Source: Pseudomonas sp. BN411 (GTDB lineage: Bacteria; Pseudomonadota; Gammaproteobacteria; Pseudomonadales; Pseudomonadaceae). From it: a stretch of 64,000 nt of DNA. Shown piece by piece: positions 28,904 through 35,167 of the stretch. Location: positions 310,001 to 374,000 of the forward strand of contig NZ_SSOM01000067.1 of NCBI RefSeq assembly GCF_029871235.1, in the 5' to 3' direction. A program made the position numbers and the translations under genes. How positions within the stretch are numbered: position 1 is the first letter of the stretch; each line of letters starts with the position of its first letter. The notes beneath the pieces were generated by a model. The model worked only from the letters and a program-made list of their open reading frames with translations, was not told where the DNA came from and searched no databases.

Positions 28904-29343
28904 TGGGTGTCCTCCTGACGACAATTCGGGCAGAAGTGCTTGCCTGCGTGATTGCGCCAGCCCAGTTCCGCGATGCGCGCCTCGGCGGCCGGTGCCTGGG
29001 CCTGTTTGCCGAGGCCGCTGTCGACGGCGAATTCGAAGTCCAGGCGCTTGCCGCAGGCGTCGCAGTCGACGTGCCAGTTGTGGATAGCGAGTTCCTTGAA
29101 GGCCGGGCCCTTGGCCACCGCCAGCCATTGGCCGGGCGGGTTGATCAGGTGGCGCACCTTGTCCACGGTGAGACGCATGCTGAGGTCGCGGCTGCCCTTG
29201 AGGGTCACCAGCAGGGTGTCGCCGGTCTGAATCGAGCCGCCGGTGCCCGTGACCTGATAGAGGCCCGGGGAGAGGGCGCGGCATTCGTTCAGGGTGTGGG
29301 CGGGGTTGAGCAGGTTGTAGCGAAAATCGTGAATTGTGGCCAT
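28900..29343 (-). CDS. Zinc-ribbon protein of unknown function, 5' end rebuilt by the element
   Basis: Protein of 147 residues, cytoplasmic, with paired cysteines C94/C97 and C138/C141 forming a probable zinc site; no family recognised. Its first four codons (MATI) and ribosome site come from the integrated element: the att core begins at codon 5. The displaced native start, 11 kb away at 40603, would read MAEHDFRYN where this gene now reads MATIHDFRYN. The native GGAGG lies five bases from its ATG; the present copy has only GAGG eleven bases away. So the protein is kept almost intact, but promoter and translation strength have changed. Confidence 0.85.
   Translation of the reverse strand: MATIHDFRYNLLNPAHTLNECRALSPGLYQVTGTGGSIQTGDTLLVTLKGSRDLSMRLTVDKVRHLINPPGQWLAVAKGPAFKELAIHNWHVDCDACGKRLDFEFAVDSGLGKQAQAPAAEARIAELGWRNHAGKHFCPNCRQEDTQ
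29293..29331. repeat. attL: 39-bp core direct repeat
   Basis: Identical over 39 bases to 40556-40594, in the same orientation; the flanks differ at once on both sides. It lies inside the coding sequence of the zinc-ribbon gene, ending at its fifth codon. Confidence 0.93.
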
Positions 29344-29385
29344 TGGCCCAGTAACCTCAATGGTTTGCGGCTTCTAGAGCTACAC

Positions 29386-29407
29386 TGCGTAGAAGCCTTG
29401 CGTAGAA
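29386..29407. promoter_or_regulatory. Left pair of integrase arm-type repeats
   Basis: TGCGTAGAA occurs at 29386-29394 and 29399-29407, starts 13 bases apart. The same pair, same orientation and spacing, is at the right end (40497-40518). Confidence 0.65.
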
Positions 29408-29431
29408 ATCAAATCCTGTCGGAGCGCGTAG

Positions 29432-30793
29432 ATGGCAACCTCTGAAAAGCTGCTGGTGCTCCGTGGCACCACCTACCATGCCCGTTTGGACGTCCCCGAA
29501 GACGTCCGGGGCATCATTGGGAAGCGAGTTTACAGCCGAAGTTTAAGAACATCATCGTTACCGGAAGCGAAGATGTTACTTGGCCGCGTGCTGGCCGACT
29601 GGCGGGCGGAAATCCTTCAGGCACGAGGCAAACTGACCAACTCCACATGGAAGGTGGAAGTCTTTGAAGACGTTCGCCAGCATCGGGAAACCGCTGCTTT
29701 CGCCAGAACGGCGCCGGATGCGATGGAACTGGAATCCATCTGGGATCGGGCCATATCTGCCGCGTTCCCGAATGGCGTGCCCGAAGACCTGCGGCAGAGC
29801 CTGGAGCACGAGAAACACCACATGCTCACGCAGGGCAGCCCGCCGGATGTGGACATCTTCAACGACGTACTTCTAAAGCAGTTCAAGGAAGTCCGATTGG
29901 GGCAGGTTGAGCTAACGTCTGCCGAGCGGGAAGTTGCAGATGTTAAACAGTTCCGGGACTTCCTCAAGGCGAGGAAATTCGGTTTCTCAGCAGACATCGT
30001 GGGGCTCTGGATAGCGTCCCTGGACGTGAAGACGATTGTTAAACGCAGCAAGCTCCGGTCGGGGAAAACGTATATCAAGTGGTTGCAGACGAAAGGCTTC
30101 TACCCGACCACCGTGGACAATCCGTTCGACAATCAGTCGCTTCCGAAGGTGAAACGGAAGGAGACGATGAAGGAGCCACGGCTACCGTTCGAAACCATCG
30201 AAGTTGGGCACATCTTCAAGAAAGCGGTGGAGGCCAAGGACACGTTGCTGGCGGCGACGATTGCCATTGCGGCATACACCGGAATGCGGGCCGAAGAGAT
30301 TGCTCAAATCAAGAAGTCCGATATTCAGGAGCCGGAAGAAAACAAGTACATCATCAACGTTCGGGATGTTGGTACGAAAACGAAGGCGGGGATTCGGGCG
30401 GTTCCCGTTCACAATGACCTCTATCCGCTGATCCTGTTCTTGGACACGGAAAGCAAGTCGGAATACTTGCTAGACTACGAGACTGAAAGTCGAATTGGGA
30501 AAAGGTCCGTGCTGCTGGTGACACGCTTTTCCAAGTTGAAACGTGCGTTGGAATACGGTAAGGAAAAGACATTCCACTCACTCAGGCATTCACTTGCAAC
30601 GCAGCTTGAACGGGCAGAGATACCGGAAAACATTGCTGCCGATATCCTAGGGCACAAGAAAACTACAATGTCTTACGGCTTGTATTCAGGCGGGACCAGC
30701 CTTGCGGCAAGACTGGACGCGATTAACAAGATTGAAGGGTTCCATCTGCGGTTGAGGAAGATTGTTCCGCAAATCTATTTTGAATCGGCATAA
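29432..30793 (+). CDS. int: Tyrosine recombinase (phage-type integrase)
   Basis: Site-specific recombinase of 453 residues. Catalytic residues are all present: R286 (AYTGMRAEEIAQI), H382-x2-R385 (HSLRHS), H408 (LGHKK) and the nucleophile Y418 (YGLYSGG). The N-terminal LRGTTYHARLDVPEDVR resembles the arm-binding start of integrases in Pseudomonas prophages, and the core-binding domain covers about 130-240. GGAG lies seven bases before ATG. It reads inward from attL, and the AbiGi-like gene follows 12 bases after its stop, so the two form one transcript. Confidence 0.95.
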   Translation: MATSEKLLVLRGTTYHARLDVPEDVRGIIGKRVYSRSLRTSSLPEAKMLLGRVLADWRAEILQARGKLTNSTWKVEVFEDVRQHRETAAFARTAPDAMELESIWDRAISAAFPNGVPEDLRQSLEHEKHHMLTQGSPPDVDIFNDVLLKQFKEVRLGQVELTSAEREVADVKQFRDFLKARKFGFSADIVGLWIASLDVKTIVKRSKLRSGKTYIKWLQTKGFYPTTVDNPFDNQSLPKVKRKETMKEPRLPFETIEVGHIFKKAVEAKDTLLAATIAIAAYTGMRAEEIAQIKKSDIQEPEENKYIINVRDVGTKTKAGIRAVPVHNDLYPLILFLDTESKSEYLLDYETESRIGKRSVLLVTRFSKLKRALEYGKEKTFHSLRHSLATQLERAEIPENIAADILGHKKTTMSYGLYSGGTSLAARLDAINKIEGFHLRLRKIVPQIYFESA

Positions 30794-30805
30794 AGGAAAT
30801 TTGCG

Positions 30806-31525
30806 ATGGATCAAGAGTATGTGTCAGATGTGCTTTACCACTTTGTCGGAAGAAATAATCCTCTTGATGATGAAGACTGCTTCAGGAAGCTTAAACAAAT
30901 ATTAAAAAGTGGCTACGTTGCAGCTAAAGATGTGGAGACAGGAGAGTTGCAGCTTAGGTTGGGGGATTTACAGTGTATGATTAACCTCGGCGGCAACTTG
31001 CGAGATGAAGATTTAGTGACTGCCAACATAACATGCTTCTGTGATATCCCGCTTAAAGCCCAAGGGATTCACTACAGCAAGTATGGAAAATTCGGCATTG
31101 GCTTTCGACTTGATTACCTAGCGCGGGTGGGCGCTAGACCGGTTTACTATCTGCCATTCTCGGAAGAGGAATATTCCGGTAAGGTGATTGGCACTAATGG
31201 CGGTTGGCTAATTGAAAAATTAGAGTCAGAAATAAAAAGCCTCTTTATTCGCGCCGACGAAGATAAGGCGAAGAATGATCTTGAACGGGTCGAAGATGTT
31301 CTTTCCCGCCATTTTGCTGCATTTATTAAGCCTTACGATAGAGACTTACCAATTGAACACCTCAAGTTTTATTACACCGAACGAGAGTGGCGAAACGTCG
31401 GAAGCGTGAAAATCGATCTACAACAGGTGAAGCGAATTACAGTAGCGAAGGAATACAAGCAGCGCCTGATTGATGACATGCCGGAGCTTGCAGCCTTGGA
31501 AATTGAGGAGGTTCCTGTGGGCTAG
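30806..31525 (+). CDS. AbiGi-like putative abortive-infection protein
   Basis: Protein of 239 residues. It shows the order of motifs I associate with the AbiGi family of lactococcal abortive-infection systems: YHFVGRNNPLDD near residues 11-22, ITCFCDIPL at 75-83, a His (H89), YGKFGIGF at 93-100, GARPVYYLP at 109-117 and a late EREWR. In Lactococcus AbiGi acts together with AbiGii; no AbiGii-like nucleotidyltransferase is present here, so this copy stands alone. It is clearly AT-richer than the integrase it follows, which points to separate acquisition. AAAGGAAA before the ATG supports the start. Function in phage defence is inference. Confidence 0.65.
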   Translation: MDQEYVSDVLYHFVGRNNPLDDEDCFRKLKQILKSGYVAAKDVETGELQLRLGDLQCMINLGGNLRDEDLVTANITCFCDIPLKAQGIHYSKYGKFGIGFRLDYLARVGARPVYYLPFSEEEYSGKVIGTNGGWLIEKLESEIKSLFIRADEDKAKNDLERVEDVLSRHFAAFIKPYDRDLPIEHLKFYYTEREWRNVGSVKIDLQQVKRITVAKEYKQRLIDDMPELAALEIEEVPVG

Positions 31526-32008
31526 GGACGTTTCCCCCACGGAACTAACTACCCCTGCCCATTTTCGGACCCCTTTTCCAATCGGGAAACCCTGGCGCCC
31601 CCGCGCCAGCAACCGAGCATGTTCGGGAAAGTCGGGCGTGGCTGGGCGGGAATATCCTGAGCGTTAGCGAACTATCTGAAGGGGGGGACGTTTCCAAACA
31701 GCCAACCCCTGCCCCCGCCCAAAATTTTCGGACCCCTTTGCTAAACGCCATAACAGGCCCCCCCATTTTTTCAGACAGGGCACATACCGGGGGTTACGGG
31801 CTGGAATTTTTCGGAAAACCCCGCCACCCAGCGGCAGAATTAAGCAAGCCGCGACCGGGGCCAACCTGGGCGACAGGAATTGGCGAATATCTGAGCCCTT
31901 CCAGGGCGTCTCCAGGGCCGACAGCACGCGGAACACTAACCACGCTGGCAGACACGCTTAAACAACAAAGCCGCCCGTAGGCGGCTTGTGTGGGGCGTAT
32001 GGCGGGGG
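31526..32008. other. 483-bp intergenic stretch with an imperfect direct repeat
   Basis: No convincing gene; two overlapping frames of 80-90 codons lack start signals and family features. Two copies of a 55-base unit (about 31525-31579 and 31685-31739) share the blocks GGGACGTTTCC, ACCCCTGCCC and TTTTCGGACCCCTTT. The right end holds the resolvase terminator. Confidence 0.6.
31968..31987 (-). terminator. Resolvase terminator
   Basis: Stem AAGCCGCC / GGCGGCTT with a 4-base loop, followed on the minus strand by a T-rich stretch (TTTGTTGTTT). Confidence 0.8.
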
Positions 32009-32548
32009 TTATCCCTTCATGGCTCGCTGAACCGTGGACAAGCTGACATTCAAATCTTTAGCAGCCTGACGGAACGATGAACCAGCAGCGACAGCGGCCC
32101 GAATGGCTTCATCATCCACCGTCTTAACACGGCCCTTGTACACGCCTCTCTCTTTCGCCTTGGCGATTCCCTCACGCTGGCGTTCCTTGCTAATGGCACG
32201 TTCGAACTCTGCGAAGCTACCCATCATGGACAACATCAGCTTTTGCATGGCGTTGTTCTCGCCAGTGAACTCAAGCTTTTCATGGTGGAAGTGAACCGCT
32301 ACACCACGCTTGTTCAGCGTCTCCACCAGCGACAGTAGGTCAGCCAACGAACGGGCCAAGCGGGAAATCTCATGGACAACAATCGTGTCCCCTTCCCGAA
32401 CGTATTCCAGCATGGCTTGAAGCTGGGGCCTGTCCGTGGTGGCACCACTCACCTTGTCCGTGAACGTCTTATCAACCTGCACACCATCCAACTGACGTGC
32501 CGTGTTCTGGTCAACCGAGCTAATCCTTACATACCCAACCTTCGCCAT
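32009..32548 (-). CDS. Serine recombinase (resolvase/invertase family)
   Basis: Protein of 179 residues of the small resolvase/DNA-invertase class. The nucleophile Ser is in YVRISSVDQ (residue 9 or 10); conserved arginines lie in HEISRLARSLADL (about residues 59-71) and the E-helix in FAEFERAISKERQREGIAKAKERG; a C-terminal helix-turn-helix is SFRQAAKDLNVSLSTVQRAM. Such enzymes resolve dimers or invert segments at paired sites. A cluster of matching half-sites lies directly upstream of its start. A second recombinase inside a chromosomally integrated element suggests a circular plasmid-like stage or a former transposon. Confidence 0.92.
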   Translation of the reverse strand: MAKVGYVRISSVDQNTARQLDGVQVDKTFTDKVSGATTDRPQLQAMLEYVREGDTIVVHEISRLARSLADLLSLVETLNKRGVAVHFHHEKLEFTGENNAMQKLMLSMMGSFAEFERAISKERQREGIAKAKERGVYKGRVKTVDDEAIRAAVAAGSSFRQAAKDLNVSLSTVQRAMKG

Positions 32549-32559
32549 TTCCCTGCCCT

Positions 32560-32689
32560 GTATTCATTTGCCTCTAGAGGTTCGCACTCTACCCGTGTTC
32601 ATTATCAGAATCAACCCTAATGAATACGTGATTCCCTGGCGGACTGTATTCAGCCGTCCGTGGTCGTGAGCGTTTACCCCAATGAACAC
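32560..32689. promoter_or_regulatory. Candidate res site of the resolvase
   Basis: Five related octamers stand within 130 bases of the resolvase start: GTATTCAT (32560), GTGTTCAT (32595) facing ATGAATAC (32620), and GTATTCAG (32646) facing ATGAACAC (32682). Facing pairs at 32595-32627 and 32646-32689 look like inverted resolvase subsites. The rest of the gap to 32989 shows no further clear structure. Confidence 0.55.
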
Positions 32690-32989
32690 GGGCAATGGTC
32701 TGGACTACCCGTAACCAACGATGGGAATGACACATCCACCAACAATCTGCGGCCAGCCTGCGGAACGGGGACGGCTGTACGTTATTTGAACAGTACCATT
32801 ATCATTCAGGCGTTGCTCAAATCGAACATATGTGTTCACTTTGTAAAACAGGCGTAGAAACGCGGGTTAGCTGGGCAACTGGCTGGCCTAGGCCCCGGAG
32901 TTGCTGGGCTGTGTACTAGCTCCCGGCTATCATGACCAATAACCGCAGGGGCACGGATTCCCTGTTCTCCCCCTGATAAGGACTACGGG

Positions 32990-33442
32990 ATGGAAGACAC
33001 AACACAGAAGGGCTGGCGAGTAGTGATTACGTGCATGAAGTCCGCACTTGTTTTCCTAGCCGTTGGTCCCTTGATCGGTGCCTTTCTGCTCAGCACGGCA
33101 TCTGCACTTGTAAACTTGGAGTTCAGCCCGTCCGGCCTTTCAGCTTGGGTCATGACGATGGTGGTGGGGGTTCCGTTTGCTTACGTGATTGGCGGAATCC
33201 CGTCTTTCCTAGCGGGAGCAATCTTTGCTTCTGTCGTGATGGTGGCAAAGAAGAAATCCACCCGTGCAAAGGTGTTGATCGGAGCATTCAGCGGAGCGGT
33301 TGCTTTCACAGCCGCTTACATTGTTCACGACAAGACGCCTCTTACCCTCCTGACCAATGGTGACGGGATGGCTTACATCCTAACCGGAGTGGGTCTTAGT
33401 GCAGTTGTCGCCCTACTACTGAGGCGGCGACTGCATAGCTAG
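32990..33442 (+). CDS. Small four-helix membrane protein of unknown function
   Basis: Protein of 150 residues with four hydrophobic segments at about 16-40, 52-72, 90-110 and 126-143, short basic loops (KKKSTRAK) and an RRRLHS tail. No family recognised. It is preceded by AAGGA about eight bases before ATG and is the only gene between res and the convergent operon. It could be a superinfection-exclusion or holin-like protein of the element; this is only a guess from size and topology. Confidence 0.7.
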   Translation: MEDTTQKGWRVVITCMKSALVFLAVGPLIGAFLLSTASALVNLEFSPSGLSAWVMTMVVGVPFAYVIGGIPSFLAGAIFASVVMVAKKKSTRAKVLIGAFSGAVAFTAAYIVHDKTPLTLLTNGDGMAYILTGVGLSAVVALLLRRRLHS

Positions 33443-33464
33443 GTTTTTTGAAAGTTAAAATAAA

Positions 33465-33489
33465 AAGCCCCAGCACTTGGCCGGGGCTT
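33465..33489. terminator. Terminator between the membrane protein and the leftward operon
   Basis: Stem AAGCCCC / GGGGCTT with inner GCC/GGC pairing and flanking A and T runs; it lies in the gap between converging genes. Confidence 0.75.
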
Positions 33490-33662
33490 ATTGTTTCCGC
33501 AGATTGAACGGGGAGAGTCGTGGCCACGACCAGTTAATCGAGTAGAGTGGACCAGCGGATGTCTACATTTCAAAAACGCTGAAGCCTTAGTGGCAGTAGG
33601 CTTAGAGGGCTGTTTTTGAGTGTTCCGCTAATTGAATTCTCTACTACATGCTTCGCCTTTCT

Positions 33663-34706
33663 TCAGAAGTACACTTCTTCAATCTCTTTCAAGTGCGGCT
33701 TCATCAGAGTCTGAACGTAATCAGCGTCAGCTTCTTTGCCGTGCAGGACATTCCACATGTGAATGGCGATCTTGGAGGCTACGGGTTCGGGGATGTTCCC
33801 GTTTACGTTCTGAGAGGCGCACTGTTGGCGATAGAAGATTGCGGCCAGTTCTGCGACTTCTTCAATACCATCAGGGCGGAACTTGGCGTGGCGTTCCAAC
33901 TCATCACGCATAACACACAAGGGATCGTAACTCCCACCAGCCCTGACAAACTCCTTCTTACCGGTGAGTTGGGATTGAAGCTGTCCGAGCTTAGCCGTAC
34001 TGCAATCGTGAAGCTGTTCCAGGGACAGGCCAAGCTCATCAAGGAATAGCTCAAGGTGCATCAACCGCTTAATACGCTGTGTCGGTTGGATACGAGCCTT
34101 CTTAGCAAACTCTGTGATTACGTCCTCACCAAGATAACGAACGATTCGGCGAATGATGCCCTTGCGGGATTCGTCCTCTGAAACGAAGTTGGCGGCGGAA
34201 GTCTGGGAACGGTGGATGGACTTGCCTTGTCCGAAATAGTTGTTCCCATGTTGGCGGTTTGGAAGCTCAGGGCAAACAAACAAGTTTTCCGCGTGAAGGA
34301 GTCCGATGTAGTCACCCTCCTTCGGCTTTACCGGGTGAACATGAGCGATAGCGTAGAGCTTGGCATCGTTGCCCAACCCATTAGCCCGGAGCCAATACTT
34401 GTAAACTCCGTACAGTTCCAGAAGGCTTTCTACGGTGTGGCCACAGAACACATCTAGCAATCCCGCTCGCTGGGCTTCAGTGGCCATCCAATACGCAAAG
34501 GCACTCTTCATGAAGCGTTCCAGCCTGGACGCTTCCAGGGCCTTACGCTTATCAGCAGCCTGTCGCGTGGACTTACATTCAGGCTTGCAGAACTCTTCAT
34601 TTGCAACGTCTGGTCGGAAACTTTTACGGCAGCATTTGCACTTTTTAACTTTATCCACTTTCTTACGCGGCTTAGCCGTTGTTGCTTGCTTTGCTTGTAG
34701 CCCCAT
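33663..34706 (-). CDS. Zinc-ribbon protein with HNH-like motif
   Basis: Protein of 347 residues, last gene of the leftward block. N-terminal basic tail, then a zinc ribbon C23-x2-C26 ... C40-x3-C44. A segment at 121-155 reads AHVHPVKPKE, GLLHAENL and NRQHGNN, with H122, H124, H138, N141 and H153 arranged much like an HNH nuclease site. A nuclease activity is inferred, not shown. AAAGGAG nine bases before ATG supports the start, which overlaps the previous small gene by 35 bases. Confidence 0.75.
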   Translation of the reverse strand: MGLQAKQATTAKPRKKVDKVKKCKCCRKSFRPDVANEEFCKPECKSTRQAADKRKALEASRLERFMKSAFAYWMATEAQRAGLLDVFCGHTVESLLELYGVYKYWLRANGLGNDAKLYAIAHVHPVKPKEGDYIGLLHAENLFVCPELPNRQHGNNYFGQGKSIHRSQTSAANFVSEDESRKGIIRRIVRYLGEDVITEFAKKARIQPTQRIKRLMHLELFLDELGLSLEQLHDCSTAKLGQLQSQLTGKKEFVRAGGSYDPLCVMRDELERHAKFRPDGIEEVAELAAIFYRQQCASQNVNGNIPEPVASKIAIHMWNVLHGKEADADYVQTLMKPHLKEIEEVYF

Positions 34707-34830
34707 CGTGGTCGGCTCCTTTAGTTAGGTTGTCGTGAGTGTGCCGGCATATACCGGAACAGAACTTCTTCGGGCGGGTGCTACTAAAGACATTCCCACA
34801 TTGAATGCAGGTTATGATTCGAAGCTTCAT
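34672..34830 (-). CDS. 52-residue zinc-ribbon microprotein
   Basis: Short gene with ATG overlapping the previous stop (ATGA) and GAGG upstream, the same leader as its neighbours. The product MKLRIITCIQCGNVFS... has C8-x2-C11 and C24-x3-C28 (FCSGIC), a compact zinc ribbon, and a polar tail. Its frame and ribosome site fit the operon, so I regard it as real despite the length. A role in nucleic-acid binding or assembly is possible. Confidence 0.75.
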   Translation of the reverse strand: MKLRIITCIQCGNVFSSTRPKKFCSGICRHTHDNLTKGADHDGATSKASNNG

Positions 34831-35117
34831 TGTTTATCCTCATGCTTGATTTGTTCGTGGCGCTGGATTGCCAGAGAAATCCGTTTATCGACTTCAGCCA
34901 GAATCTCCCCATCACGGGCGTTCAACTTGGCTTCCATCCTGGCGATGTTGGCCATTCTGTTTTCCTGGCGTTCGTCATACTGGTCCAGGAGTTGTTCAAC
35001 ACGTTCATACGTGGCGTGGGATTCGGTTGAGAATGCCCATGTTGCTACTTTTAAAGTTATGAACTGCGGGCATAGCACGAGCGCCAGCCACAGTCCGATT
35101 GTCTGTAGAGCTTTCAT
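34827..35117 (-). CDS. Membrane-anchored coiled-coil protein
   Basis: Protein of 96 residues: one N-terminal hydrophobic segment (IGLWLALVLCPQFITL, about residues 7-22), then a charged helical region (residues 35-96) with heptad-like spacing. This is the layout of small phage lysis or spanin-type proteins, but no lipobox or second component is present, so the role is open. It lies between the tape-measure gene and the zinc-ribbon microprotein. Confidence 0.75.
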   Translation of the reverse strand: MKALQTIGLWLALVLCPQFITLKVATWAFSTESHATYERVEQLLDQYDERQENRMANIARMEAKLNARDGEILAEVDKRISLAIQRHEQIKHEDKQ

Positions 35118-35167
35118 TTTTCATCCAATGTAAGAGAGAAAGCGGCACGTTGCGTGCCGCTGTTTTG

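Noticed and set aside
31664-31980. 80- and 90-codon frames on both strands between the defence gene and the resolvase
   Set aside because: They overlap each other and the direct repeat, and have neither start signals nor family features.
33648-34049. 133-codon frame on the plus strand opposite the HNH-like gene
   Set aside because: The minus-strand gene has a zinc ribbon, a ribosome site and operon coupling; the opposite frame has none.
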